Below are positions 4,907-13,987 of a stretch of DNA of 16,943 bases, in pieces. The translations under genes were made by a program, and so were the position numbers. The stretch is from Lachnospira sp. UBA4346. GTDB lineage: Bacteria > Bacillota > Clostridia > Lachnospirales > Lachnospiraceae. Below the pieces are notes generated by a model. The model was given only the letters and a program-made list of their open reading frames with translations, was not told the origin of the DNA and did not search any database. Within the stretch, counting starts at the first letter, position 1; each line of letters begins with the position of its first letter. The stretch lies in assembly GCA_002394205.1 (NCBI GenBank), contig DGTC01000035.1, forward strand, positions 1-16,943, read 5' to 3'.

Positions 4907-7770
4907 TATTTCTTGAGATATTTCTTCAGGTACTGTCCGGTGTATGACTTCTTTACCTTTGCCACTTCTTCCGGTGTTCCTTTTGCAATCACAGTACCGC
5001 CACGGTCACCGCCTTCCGGTCCCATATCTATAATATAATCCGCAGTCTTAATCACATCTAAGTTATGCTCAATGACAACAACTGTATTGCCGGATTCTGT
5101 TAATTTGTGAAGAATCTCCACCAACTTGTGCACATCCGCAAAATGCAACCCTGTGGTCGGCTCATCCAAGATATAGATTGTCTTACCTGTACTTCTCTTT
5201 GATAATTCTGTTGCGAGCTTAATTCTCTGTGCCTCTCCACCTGACAATTCAGTAGATGGCTGTCCTAACTTAATATAGGAAAGTCCAACATCATTGAGCG
5301 TTTCGATTTTACGCTTAATCGATGGTACATTTTCAAAGAAATCCACTGCATCTTCTACGGTCATATCCAATACGTCGTAGATACTCTTATCTTTATATTT
5401 TACTTCTAATGTTTCTCTGTTGTAACGCTTACCATTACATACTTCACATGGCACATATACATCCGGCAGGAAATGCATCTCTATCTTAATAATACCGTCA
5501 CCGCTGCATGCTTCACAACGTCCGCCCTTGACATTAAAGCTGAATCTTCCCTTCTTATATCCACGTTCCTTTGCTCCAGATGTAGAAGCAAACAAATCAC
5601 GAATCATATCAAACACGCCTGTATATGTCGCAGGATTGGAACGCGGCGTTCTTCCGATTGGCGACTGATCAATGTTAATGACCTTATCTAACTGATCTAC
5701 CCCTTCAATATCATCATGCTTTCCTGCAATACAACGGGCACGGTTCAAATCTTTTGCAAGATGCTTATAGAGAATCTCATTTACAAGCGAACTCTTACCG
5801 GAACCTGATACACCTGTCACACAAGTCATAACCCCCAATGGAATATCTACATCAATATTCTTCAAGTTATTCTCTCGTGCGCCCTTGACTGTAATCCAGC
5901 CTGTCGGCTCTTTACGCTGCTGCGGCACCGGAATCTTGATACGCCCACTCAGATATGCGCCTGTTACACTCTCTTTGCAGGCCATAATCTCTTCTGCTGT
6001 TCCAGTTGCAACTACTTGTCCACCATTCTTGCCGGCTCCCGGTCCAATATCCACAATATAATCTGCTGCAAACATCGTATCTTCATCATGTTCTACAACA
6101 ATCACGGAATTTCCAAGATCCCTTAAATGTGTCAGTGTCTTTAACAGCTTATCATTATCTCTCTGATGCAGTCCGATACTTGGTTCATCTAAGATATACG
6201 CAACACCAACCAGACCGGAACCAATCTGTGTTGCCAAACGAATACGCTGTGCTTCTCCACCTGACAATGTTCCTGTTGCTCTGGAAAGAGACAGATAATC
6301 CAAACCAACGTCCATCAGGAATTGAATTCTGGATTTAATTTCTTTAATAATCTGCTCACCAATCAGCATCTGGCGATTCGACAACTGCATATTCTGTAAA
6401 AATTCCTGCAATTTTAATACAGACATATTGGTAATTTCATAAATATTCTTATCCGCAACGGTAACTGCTAATGAAGTCGGCTTCAATCGCTGTCCTTTAC
6501 AAGCCGCACACGGTGTAATGCGCATAAATTCCTCATACTGCTGTTTCATTGTATCAGAACCTGTCTCCCGATAACGCTTCTCCATATTGCGAATCAAACC
6601 TTCAAATGCAATATCATAGACACCTTCGCCCCGCTGTCCTTTATAATGCACCTTAACAGAATGTCCTTTTGTACCATTGATAATCATATCCTTAATATCA
6701 TCCGGATAATCCTTAAATGGTGTCGCAAGACTAAAATGATATTCTTTGCTCAGCGCCTTCATAATTGCTCTTGTAAAACTGCCTTCATCTGTGACAGACT
6801 GCCAGCCCATCGCTACGATTGCACCTTCATCAATGCTGAGCCTCTCATCCGGAATCATCAACTCTGCATCAAACTCCATCTTATAGCCCAACCCAAAACA
6901 CTCCGGACACGCACCAAACGGATTGTTAAACGAGAAACTTCTCGGTTCAATTTCTTCCATGCTAATTCCACAATCCGGGCAGGAAAAACTCTGACTGAAA
7001 TTCAGCATTTCTCCGTCAATGACATCAACCATCATAAGACCTTCCGCTAACTTCAGCGTTGTTTCAATGGAATCCGTCAAACGTTTCTCAATGCCTTCCC
7101 GTACTGCAAGTCTGTCTACAACAATTTCAATATTATGTTTTTTGTTCTTCTCTAAAGAAATATCATCCGATAATTCATAAAGATTCCCATCAATTCTTGC
7201 ACGCACATAGCCGCTCTTTTTTGCATGTTCTAAAAGTTTGACATGTTCTCCCTTACGACCTCGTACAACAGGTGCCATAATCTGAATCTTTGTACGCTCC
7301 GGAAGTGCCATAATCACATCTACCATCTGATCGACCGTCTGTCTTCTGACCTCTCTTCCACACTTTGGACAATGTGGAATTCCGACTCTTGCATATAGCA
7401 AACGGAAATAATCATAAATTTCCGTAACCGTTCCCACCGTCGAACGTGGATTACGGTTCGTTGACTTCTGATCAATCGAAATTGCCGGCGACAATCCTTC
7501 GATACTCTCTACATTCGGCTTCTCCATCTGACCTAAGAATTGTCTGGCATAAGAAGACAAGGATTCCATATATCTTCTCTGTCCCTCTGCATAAATGGTA
7601 TCAAAAGCAAGAGAAGACTTTCCCGAACCTGACAATCCTGTCAATACAACAAGCTCATCTCTTGGTACATCTACGGAAACATTCTTCAAATTATGCTCAT
7701 TTGCACCACGAATGTGAATAAATTTGCGATATTTTCCACGCACATCCGGCGCACTGGTATTCTTTTCCAT
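4906..7770 (-). CDS. uvrA: Excinuclease ABC subunit A (UvrA)
   Basis: The damage-sensing ATPase of nucleotide excision repair, with two ABC modules. Numbered from the chosen start (954 residues): Walker A GLSGSGKSS at about 45-53; cysteine pairs CPKC (134), CPDC (264) and CPEC (288); signature LSGGEAQRI at about 502; LDEPSIGLH; second Walker A GVSGSGKSS at about 653; the C-terminal zinc finger CEAC/CEVC (752 and 775); second signature at about 842; and ILDEPTTGLH. All expected motifs are intact. Upstream in-frame ATGs exist at 7812, 7800 and 7782. The one at 7770 has GGAGAAAGAA just before it and gives MEKNTSAPDVRGKYRKFIHIRGANEHNLKN. It follows uvrB after 142 bases and most likely shares its SOS-controlled transcript. 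Confidence 0.98.
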   Translation of the reverse strand: MEKNTSAPDVRGKYRKFIHIRGANEHNLKNVSVDVPRDELVVLTGLSGSGKSSLAFDTIYAEGQRRYMESLSSYARQFLGQMEKPNVESIEGLSPAISIDQKSTNRNPRSTVGTVTEIYDYFRLLYARVGIPHCPKCGREVRRQTVDQMVDVIMALPERTKIQIMAPVVRGRKGEHVKLLEHAKKSGYVRARIDGNLYELSDDISLEKNKKHNIEIVVDRLAVREGIEKRLTDSIETTLKLAEGLMMVDVIDGEMLNFSQSFSCPDCGISMEEIEPRSFSFNNPFGACPECFGLGYKMEFDAELMIPDERLSIDEGAIVAMGWQSVTDEGSFTRAIMKALSKEYHFSLATPFKDYPDDIKDMIINGTKGHSVKVHYKGQRGEGVYDIAFEGLIRNMEKRYRETGSDTMKQQYEEFMRITPCAACKGQRLKPTSLAVTVADKNIYEITNMSVLKLQEFLQNMQLSNRQMLIGEQIIKEIKSRIQFLMDVGLDYLSLSRATGTLSGGEAQRIRLATQIGSGLVGVAYILDEPSIGLHQRDNDKLLKTLTHLRDLGNSVIVVEHDEDTMFAADYIVDIGPGAGKNGGQVVATGTAEEIMACKESVTGAYLSGRIKIPVPQQRKEPTGWITVKGARENNLKNIDVDIPLGVMTCVTGVSGSGKSSLVNEILYKHLAKDLNRARCIAGKHDDIEGVDQLDKVINIDQSPIGRTPRSNPATYTGVFDMIRDLFASTSGAKERGYKKGRFSFNVKGGRCEACSGDGIIKIEMHFLPDVYVPCEVCNGKRYNRETLEVKYKDKSIYDVLDMTVEDAVDFFENVPSIKRKIETLNDVGLSYIKLGQPSTELSGGEAQRIKLATELSKRSTGKTIYILDEPTTGLHFADVHKLVEILHKLTESGNTVVVIEHNLDVIKTADYIIDMGPEGGDRGGTVIAKGTPEEVAKVKKSYTGQYLKKYLKK

Positions 7771-7912
7771 TTCTTTCTCCATTCTATGATTCCGATTCAT
7801 GCAGACAGCCATTACAACATTGCATTACGCAAATATCATGTTATCTGCACCATCTATCATTTTATTTTGTTATATTTTTAACATTTTATACATTTACAAT
7901 CTGCTTCGTTTC

Positions 7913-9913
7913 TTATTTATTTTCATAAATATAACGATTCACTTCTATCATCTTATCACGCAACGCTGCCGCTTCTTCAAAGTTAAGTTCTGCCGCTGCC
8001 TTATGCATATTCTTTTCAATTTCTTTCTTTACTTTCTCAAGTTCCTTAATACTCATCGATTCGAAATCCCGCTCTAAATTCTCCTTCGGTGAGTAATCCG
8101 CAGCTTTTGAAATACTAATCAAATCACGAACCGCTTTCTTAATTGTCTGCGGTGTAATTCCATGTTCATCATTATATGCCTGCTGTATCTTACGTCTTCT
8201 CTCTGTCTCTGAGATTGCCTTTTCCATAGACTCCGTAACTTTATCCGCATACATAATCACATGGCCTTCACTGTTACGTGCTGCACGGCCAATTGTCTGA
8301 ATCAAAGAAGTCTCTGTTCTTAAGAACCCTTCCTTATCAGCATCCAAAATCGCAACCAATGAAATCTCTGGAATATCCAAACCTTCTCTTAACAAATTAA
8401 TACCAACCAATACATCAAATGCATCCAGTCGCATATCGCGAATAATCTTCTGCCGCTCCAACGTATCAATATCCGCATGCAAATACTTCACTCGAATTCC
8501 TAATTCCTTCAAATAATCCGTCAGATCCTCTGCCATTCTCTTTGTTAAAGTTGTAACAAGAATCTTATTGTGCTTTGCTGTTTCTTTGTTAATCTCTGAA
8601 ACAAGATCATCAATCTGTCCATCTATCGGACGTACGTCAATTTCAGGATCTAACAGTCCTGTCGGTCTGATAATCTGCTCTGCCTCCATCAGTTCATGAT
8701 CATGTTCATACGTAGACGGTGTTGCAGATACGAAAAGCATCTGTGAAATCTTGGACTCAAATTCACTAAAATTAAGTGGTCTGTTATCCTTTGCAGACGG
8801 CAGACGAAATCCGTAATCGACAAGCGTACTCTTTCTGGACTGATCTCCCGCATACATTCCACGAATCTGCGGTATTGTAATATGTGATTCATCGACAATA
8901 ATCAGGAAATCCTCTGGAAAATAATCCATCAGTGTGTAAGGCGGCACCCCAGCCGGAAGTCCTGCCAAATGTCTGGAATAATTCTCAATACCGGAACAAA
9001 ACCCCGTCTCCTGAATCATTTCCAAATCAAAATTCGTACGCTCCTCGATACGCTGTGCCTCAATGAGCTTATCTTCACTCTTAAAATATTTCACACGTTC
9101 TACCATCTCTGCGCGAATATTCTCAACTGCCGCTTCCATTTTTTCCTTTTCAACAACATAATGAGAATTCGGGAAAATTGCCGTGTGCTCTAAAACTAAT
9201 TTTACCTCGCCGGTAAGCGAATCGATTTCTGCAATACGATCCACTTCATCTCCAAAAAATTCTACTCGAATTGCATCTCCACTCGAACTAGACGGATACA
9301 CTTCCACAACATCCCCTCGTACACGGAACGTTCCTCGCTTAAAATCCTGATCACTCCGAATATACTGTATATCTATCAACTGACGAATCACTTCATCACG
9401 ATCTTTTATCATGCCCGGACGTAACGAAATAACCATGTTCTGATAATCAATTGGAGCTCCCAATCCATATATACACGAAACAGATGCCACAATAATAACA
9501 TCATTTCTTTCTGACAGTGCCGCTGTTGCCGAATGACGCAGTTTATCAATCTCATCGTTAACCGCCGAATCTTTTGCAATATACGTATCACTCTGTGGAA
9601 CATATGCTTCCGGCTGATAGTAATCATAATAGGACACAAAATACTCCACCGCATTCTCTGGGAAAAACTCTTTCATTTCACCATAAAGCTGTGCTGCTAA
9701 TGTCTTATTATGTGAAATAATTAACGTAGGCTTCTGTACATTTTGAATAATATTTGCCATCGTAAATGTCTTACCTGAACCGGTTACACCAACAAGTGTC
9801 TCAAATTGATTGCCCTCTTCAAATCCTTTTGTCAATGCTGCAATTGCCTGCGGCTGATCTCCCGTCGGCTCATATTCACTATGAAGGACGAACTTTTTTG
9901 ACTCATTCTGCAC
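7913..9913 (-). CDS. uvrB: Excinuclease ABC subunit B (UvrB)
   Basis: A 666-residue UvrB, the helicase-like subunit that verifies the lesion handed over by UvrA and recruits UvrC. Visible features are FVLHSEYEPTGDQPQAI; Walker A GVTGSGKT (42-49); the DNA-gripping beta-hairpin region YYDYYQPEAYVPQSDTYI (about 95-112); DESH (341-344); helicase motif VI around IQTIGRAARNSEG; and a C-terminal UVR domain (about 625-662, KELEKVKKEIEKNM to AALRDKMIEVNRY) that binds UvrC. The start is a GTG at 9911-9913, 5 bases after AGGAGGTG (9919-9926). The upstream region carries a LexA-type box and a promoter. Gene order uvrB-uvrA is usual for Firmicutes. Confidence 0.98.
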   Translation of the reverse strand: MQNESKKFVLHSEYEPTGDQPQAIAALTKGFEEGNQFETLVGVTGSGKTFTMANIIQNVQKPTLIISHNKTLAAQLYGEMKEFFPENAVEYFVSYYDYYQPEAYVPQSDTYIAKDSAVNDEIDKLRHSATAALSERNDVIIVASVSCIYGLGAPIDYQNMVISLRPGMIKDRDEVIRQLIDIQYIRSDQDFKRGTFRVRGDVVEVYPSSSSGDAIRVEFFGDEVDRIAEIDSLTGEVKLVLEHTAIFPNSHYVVEKEKMEAAVENIRAEMVERVKYFKSEDKLIEAQRIEERTNFDLEMIQETGFCSGIENYSRHLAGLPAGVPPYTLMDYFPEDFLIIVDESHITIPQIRGMYAGDQSRKSTLVDYGFRLPSAKDNRPLNFSEFESKISQMLFVSATPSTYEHDHELMEAEQIIRPTGLLDPEIDVRPIDGQIDDLVSEINKETAKHNKILVTTLTKRMAEDLTDYLKELGIRVKYLHADIDTLERQKIIRDMRLDAFDVLVGINLLREGLDIPEISLVAILDADKEGFLRTETSLIQTIGRAARNSEGHVIMYADKVTESMEKAISETERRRKIQQAYNDEHGITPQTIKKAVRDLISISKAADYSPKENLERDFESMSIKELEKVKKEIEKNMHKAAAELNFEEAAALRDKMIEVNRYIYENK

Positions 9914-9996
9914 AACAACACCTCCTGCTAATCAACGAATCCATAAACTATAAAGTACTTTATGACATTATCATCGCCACTTTATTCATGCTCTCT

Positions 9997-10025
9997 ATAT
10001 TATCATATTTTTTCATAATTGTATA
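9997..10025 (-). promoter_or_regulatory. Probable uvrBA promoter
   Basis: On the minus strand TATACA (10020-10025) and TAATAT (9997-10002) are spaced 17 bases apart. GATAAT (9999-10004) is an alternative -10. It lies directly downstream of the SOS box, so the pair is credible although the -35 is weak. Confidence 0.5.
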
Positions 10026-10033
10026 CCATTTTT

Positions 10034-10047
10034 AGAACGAATGTTCT
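10034..10047. promoter_or_regulatory. LexA (SOS) operator upstream of uvrB
   Basis: AGAACGAATGTTCT contains GAAC-N4-GTTC, the core of the Gram-positive LexA/DinR box (consensus CGAACATATGTTCG). It lies about 120 bases before uvrB and just upstream of the likely -35. LexA control of uvrBA is established in Bacillus subtilis. Here it is inferred from sequence match and position. Confidence 0.85.
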
Positions 10048-10124
10048 ATTTTTATGTTAAATTTTTATTAAAATGATACATTTACTGTTCCACAAAAAGA
10101 CACATACTCCCAGAACACCTATTT

Positions 10125-10184
10125 TCATAAAAAAAAGAATCCATAAAGAAATTCTGCATAATCAATTCCTTATAGATTCTTTTT
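10125..10184 (-). terminator. Rho-independent terminator after the S41 protease gene
   Basis: On the minus strand AAAAAGAAUC pairs with GAUUCUUUUU, extended by nine more pairs (UAUAAGGAA with UUCUUUAUG). Arms lie between 10132 and 10184, followed by a run of U at 10125-10133. It closes the ftsX-downstream gene pair before the uvrB promoter. The other face also ends in a T run, so it could work in both directions. Confidence 0.85.
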
Positions 10185-10219
10185 CATCTTATTATTTAAT
10201 AAATAGATATTATCATCAA

Positions 10220-11644
10220 TTAATTTTTCAAATAATCCAACGCCGCCTGCAACTGACTGTCTGTCTCAATGATGCCATCTTCATTCGGTGTCAGCTCTAC
10301 CACTTCATCCGGTGTCACACCATGTCCGTGAATATCCTGACCTTTTGCCGTAAAATATTTCGCAATCGTGTACTTAATTGCACTGCCGTCCGTCAGCGGA
10401 CGGATAGACTGTACGATGCCTTTTCCAAACGTCTGTGTACCTATAATCTTCGCAACACCATAATCCTGTACAGCTCCTGCAAAGATTTCTGATGCACTTG
10501 CACTATTTTCATCGACAAGAACTGCCATTGGAACCTGTATCTGCTCTGGATTGCTTCCTTTATATTCTGTACGTTTACCATTCTTATCTTCCGTATATAC
10601 AATCATTCCTTCCGGCAAAACTTCATCAAGAATATTAACTACTGTTCCTAATACACCTCCGGGATTTGAACGAATATCTACAATAAGCCCTGTCATCCCC
10701 TGTTGTTTTAACTCATCTAATGTATTATGAAACTGTTCGTCTGTCACTCTGTCAAATTCAGAAATTCGAATATATCCAATACCGTCTTCTAACATCTGAC
10801 CTGCTACCGTTTTTATCTTGATTTCATCTCTTGTTACCGTATAATCCATCGTCTGATTATCTCTGACAATCGTAAGAAGCACACTTGTTCCCTTCTCACC
10901 TTTAATCATCGTAACTGCGGAATTCAAATCAATCTCTCGAATATCTCTCCCATTGACTTGTACCACCAAATCTCCCTTTTGCAGACCAGCTTTTTCTGAT
11001 GGAGAATCTTCATAAATCTCTGTCAGCTTAATACTTCCATCTTCCTGTTTCTGACACAGTGCACCAATTCCATAAAAAGAACCATTCGTACTTTCTAATA
11101 ACTTTGCATATTCATCCGCAGTATAATAGACCGTATATTTATCACCAAAAGATTGTAAATACCCCTTATAAATAGCATCTTTTATTGTCTGCTCATCCGC
11201 ATTATCAAAATAAAAGGAATCCAATACCTGATCTAACGCATCCAGTTTCGGTGCTACCGCTTCGCCAATTCCAACAGTATCTGTCACCGGTAAATCCTGT
11301 ACATATACTTCGCCGCCATTGCTAATATGAATATATCCGGCTTGAATAAACGATGTCACAACCGCTAACAACACCACTAACGTAACAAGCACACCGACAA
11401 TGCAGCCCCTAAAAACACCTTTACGATATTTCTTTTTTTCCTGCTGTTCTTTTCTCTGCCGATATATATTATCCTGCTGTCCACGTACAAGATTGCTGCC
11501 GCTGTCCAGTCCCGTCTGTTCAAACTGTTCAGATGCTTTTATTTCATCATTCATAACCAAATTTTCTCCATCCTGATATTTTGTCATGTTATACATACAT
11601 GTGTCTTTCTTCAGACATTCTCTAGCGTACTTAATCCACTGCAT
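10220..11644 (-). CDS. S41 family C-terminal processing peptidase (CtpA-type)
   Basis: A 474-residue membrane-anchored serine protease. A basic cytoplasmic tail is followed by one membrane helix (about 79-100). A PDZ domain at about 188-270 contains YGIGALCQKQ and AGLQKGDLVVQVNG. The protease core has IVDIRSNPGG, NSASASEIFAGAVQDYG with probable catalytic Ser383, and FGKGIVQ with Lys408, the 25-residue spacing of Prc and D1 protease. Such enzymes trim exported proteins, including cell-wall hydrolases, on the outer face of the membrane. The ATG at 11644 abuts the stop of the M23 gene (no intergenic base) and has AGGA close by. An internal ATG at 11554 (MNDEIKASEQ) with GGAG upstream is an alternative start, removing 30 residues without recognisable homology. 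A terminator follows. Confidence 0.93.
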   Translation of the reverse strand: MQWIKYARECLKKDTCMYNMTKYQDGENLVMNDEIKASEQFEQTGLDSGSNLVRGQQDNIYRQRKEQQEKKKYRKGVFRGCIVGVLVTLVVLLAVVTSFIQAGYIHISNGGEVYVQDLPVTDTVGIGEAVAPKLDALDQVLDSFYFDNADEQTIKDAIYKGYLQSFGDKYTVYYTADEYAKLLESTNGSFYGIGALCQKQEDGSIKLTEIYEDSPSEKAGLQKGDLVVQVNGRDIREIDLNSAVTMIKGEKGTSVLLTIVRDNQTMDYTVTRDEIKIKTVAGQMLEDGIGYIRISEFDRVTDEQFHNTLDELKQQGMTGLIVDIRSNPGGVLGTVVNILDEVLPEGMIVYTEDKNGKRTEYKGSNPEQIQVPMAVLVDENSASASEIFAGAVQDYGVAKIIGTQTFGKGIVQSIRPLTDGSAIKYTIAKYFTAKGQDIHGHGVTPDEVVELTPNEDGIIETDSQLQAALDYLKN

Positions 11645-12961
11645 TTATCCTACATAATTCCATGGATTCACATAAGAACCATTTAAACGCACGCCAAAAT
11701 GCAAATGTGCTCCCGTCGAAATTCCTGTAGATCCCATTCTGCCTATTACCTGTCCCTGAGACACCGTATCACCTTCTGATACCAACAATGCAGAACAATG
11801 CATATATACTGTATACAATCCATCTCCATGATATACCCAAATCCAATTTCCGGCAGATGAACTGTATGTTGCTAACGTCACTGTTCCACTCGCTGCCGCA
11901 TAAATCGGATCTCCTGATACACCACGAACAGTCGCACCAATATCAATTCCACGATGTGGAGAACTACGATCTTCCATATCTCCATAATCAGATGTAATTC
12001 TTCTCGATACCGTCGGCCAAATAAAACCTGACCGCGACGGTTTGTTATCCTCATCATTTATCGACGGCTTCGTAGGATTTAATGTAGCATCACCATCATT
12101 TTTATTCTTATCCAACTCTGCCTGTGCTTTCCTTGATGCCTCCTCTGCCGCCTTTTTAGCAGCTTCTCGTGCGGCTTCCCTTGCTGCTTCTTCCGCTGCA
12201 ATCTTTGCTTCCATTGCTGCAATTTCATTTTCCTGCTGTGCAAGATCTGCATGTAACGAAGATTCCTTTTGCTGTGCCTGATTTGTCTGTGTCTTCAGTG
12301 CCATCAACTCTTCATTTTTTGCCTGCTGAACCACCGATAAAGCAGCTTTATCCGCTTCTACAGATGTCAGCATTTCATCAAGTCTTGCATGATCATTTTC
12401 TAACAATGTTTTTGTATTTGCGATATACTCAATATTTTCCTGATACTCCTGAAGCATCGTCCTGTCGTATTCAGAAATTTCCCGAATATATTCCGCTTTA
12501 TTAAGCAGCTCACCCATATTTCCTGCTGACATCAAAATCTCAACGTAATTTTGCGGATTGTGTTCATACATAAATTGTATGCGTAATTTCATCGCCTCAT
12601 ACTGCTCCTGTGAACGTTCTTCTGCCTCCTGAAGCCCCTGTTCTGCCTGAACAATTTCCTCTTGTTTTGCGGCAATATCTGTATTCAGCTTATTTACGGA
12701 TTGGTCTAATGTGTTCATTTTCTGGTCAAGCTGTGCAATGTAGGCCTGTGTGTCATTCGACTGTTGCTGCAGCTGCGCAATCTCCTTTTGTACATTGTCA
12801 AGCTGCGAATTCAAATCTGCCTTTCTCCCCTGTGCGTCATTTAAATCATCCGTTGTATCTCCGTATACATATACGGATGTATCCATAGGAACTCCTGTAA
12901 ACAATACAATTCCAGTCAGCATCAGGGCTGCAATTTTCTTTTCTGTCCTTTTTTTCCTCAT
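11645..12961 (-). CDS. Coiled-coil M23 peptidoglycan hydrolase (EnvC/PcsB/CwlO-like architecture)
   Basis: A 438-residue exported protein. The signal peptide covers about residues 1-34. A long Gln/Glu/Ala-rich coiled coil (about 36-285) follows, ending in an Ala-rich repeat (EAAREAAREAAKKAAEEA). After a linker rich in Asn, Asp and Pro comes a C-terminal M23 (LytM) zinc peptidase domain (about 313-438): HRGID gives His336 and Asp340, YMH gives His388, and HLHFGV gives His419 and His421, so all zinc and catalytic residues are present. This is the architecture of EnvC-like hydrolases, whose coiled coil docks on FtsX. It lies directly downstream of ftsEX and is therefore its likely client for septal or lateral wall cleavage. 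An AAGGGG ribosome binding site precedes the ATG, and a terminator/attenuator separates it from ftsX. Confidence 0.92.
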   Translation of the reverse strand: MRKKRTEKKIAALMLTGIVLFTGVPMDTSVYVYGDTTDDLNDAQGRKADLNSQLDNVQKEIAQLQQQSNDTQAYIAQLDQKMNTLDQSVNKLNTDIAAKQEEIVQAEQGLQEAEERSQEQYEAMKLRIQFMYEHNPQNYVEILMSAGNMGELLNKAEYIREISEYDRTMLQEYQENIEYIANTKTLLENDHARLDEMLTSVEADKAALSVVQQAKNEELMALKTQTNQAQQKESSLHADLAQQENEIAAMEAKIAAEEAAREAAREAAKKAAEEASRKAQAELDKNKNDGDATLNPTKPSINDEDNKPSRSGFIWPTVSRRITSDYGDMEDRSSPHRGIDIGATVRGVSGDPIYAAASGTVTLATYSSSAGNWIWVYHGDGLYTVYMHCSALLVSEGDTVSQGQVIGRMGSTGISTGAHLHFGVRLNGSYVNPWNYVG

Positions 12962-12978
12962 AATAGCTTACCCCTTTT

Positions 12979-13018
12979 GAAAAAAGGTTGTCGCACATCA
13001 ATTTGAATGCGACAACCT
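12979..13018 (-). terminator. Intrinsic terminator (possible attenuator) between ftsX and the M23 gene
   Basis: On the minus strand GGUUGUCGCA pairs exactly with UGCGACAACC (arms 13008-13017 and 12986-12995, plus one A-U at the base), loop 12 bases, then a U run (12979-12984). It ends only about 20 bases before the M23 start codon and leaves no room for a promoter after it. The hydrolase must therefore be expressed by read-through or regulated antitermination. Confidence 0.88.
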
Positions 13019-13037
13019 CATTTGATTCGTTCGCATC

Positions 13038-13061
13038 AATTTGTTAAGTTTATAACAAATT
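13038..13061. repeat. Perfect 9-bp AT-rich inverted repeat after ftsX
   Basis: AATTTGTTA (13038-13046) and TAACAAATT (13053-13061) are exact reverse complements around a 6-base loop. It lies 17 bases after the ftsX stop and just before the attenuator-like hairpin. It could be an RNA hairpin protecting the ftsEX message or a protein-binding palindrome; sequence alone does not decide. Confidence 0.55.
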
Positions 13062-13078
13062 CATACAAACCTGTTTTA

Positions 13079-13987
13079 TTATACATTTGCATGCTTACGT
13101 ACCGCAAATAATGTACCAATGATACCGATACCAATACCAAGTGCAATCGCAACCGGTATTAACACCTCAAACACACTATTTGCAGGAAGGAATACCAAAA
13201 TATTGCTCAACACACTAAACTTACCCAAAACATATTCTACAAGTCTTGAGTACATATATCTTAAAATAAATAGCGGCAAAATGGAACCAATCACACCAAT
13301 TGTAATACCCTCAATGAAGAATGGTGCATTTACGAATGCATCTGTTGCACCAATAAATTTCATGATTGAAATCTCTTCCTTACGAACCGTAATACCAATT
13401 ACGATTGTATTTGTAATCAGGAAAATAGAAACCGCAAGTAAAATCACAATCACCGCAAGAGATACATAACCTACCAATTTAGCAGCACTCGAAAGCCCAC
13501 TTGCTGTCGCTTCTGAACGGTTTACCTGACGAACACCATCTAAGTTTTCCAAATATGTAACAAGTGATGACTGCATTCCTGCATCATTTAAATATACTTC
13601 GTATGATGCTGAATTCGCCAATGGATTATCATTCTTAAACCCTTCTGCAAGCTCCGGATAATCTGCGAAATATTCTGTCTTAAAGTTGTTCCACGCCTCT
13701 TCTGCAGATGTAAAATGAATATCTGAAACTTCTACACGGCTCTTAATCGTATCTCCCAACTTACGAATATCTGCATCTGTTAAACCTTCTTTGAAAAATA
13801 CCGTTACGCTAATATTATTCTCTGCCTTCTGTACCATATACTGAAAATTGGTAAAAATAGAATAAAATACACCAAAAATAAAGATACAAGCCGCAATCGT
13901 CGCAATGGATGCTAATGAGAATAAACGGTTACGATAAATATTCTTAAAGCCTTGTCTTATCTGATAAAATAATGATCTAATCTTCAT
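13079..13987 (-). CDS. ftsX: Cell division ABC transporter permease FtsX
   Basis: A 302-residue membrane protein starting MKIRSLFYQIRQGFKNIYRN, typical of Gram-positive FtsX. There is one membrane helix near 20-42 and an extracellular domain of about 120 residues (ISVTVFFKEGLTDADI to VRQVNRSEA). Three further helices lie near 170-195, 222-248 and 270-297, with the conserved cytoplasmic motif VRKEEISIMKFIGAT between two of them. FtsX passes the ATPase state of FtsE to murein hydrolases outside the cell. A GTG at 13999 is in frame, but the ATG at 13987 sits 8 bases after AGGGTGG and is preferred. It overlaps the ftsE end by 11 bases, implying coupled translation. Confidence 0.96.
   Translation of the reverse strand: MKIRSLFYQIRQGFKNIYRNRLFSLASIATIAACIFIFGVFYSIFTNFQYMVQKAENNISVTVFFKEGLTDADIRKLGDTIKSRVEVSDIHFTSAEEAWNNFKTEYFADYPELAEGFKNDNPLANSASYEVYLNDAGMQSSLVTYLENLDGVRQVNRSEATASGLSSAAKLVGYVSLAVIVILLAVSIFLITNTIVIGITVRKEEISIMKFIGATDAFVNAPFFIEGITIGVIGSILPLFILRYMYSRLVEYVLGKFSVLSNILVFLPANSVFEVLIPVAIALGIGIGIIGTLFAVRKHANV

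Noticed and set aside
7771..7912. Separate promoter for uvrA in the uvrB-uvrA gap
   Set aside because: Only weak AT-rich matches (for example TTGTAA with AATATA) are seen; no terminator separates the genes, so co-transcription is simpler.
10056..10127. 23-codon ORF (MKIGVLGVCVF...) on the minus strand after the S41 terminator
   Set aside because: Its start codon lies in the terminator U run with no ribosome binding site, and it has no recognisable homology.
12169..12281. Possible repeat/low-complexity element in the M23 gene
   Set aside because: The pattern comes from Ala/Glu/Lys codons of the coiled-coil-to-linker region and is ordinary for this protein class.
13040..13075. WalR box upstream of the M23 hydrolase gene
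   Set aside because: One half-site (TGTTAT) fits TGTWAH, but its neighbour is TGTATG with wrong spacing, so the direct repeat is not met.
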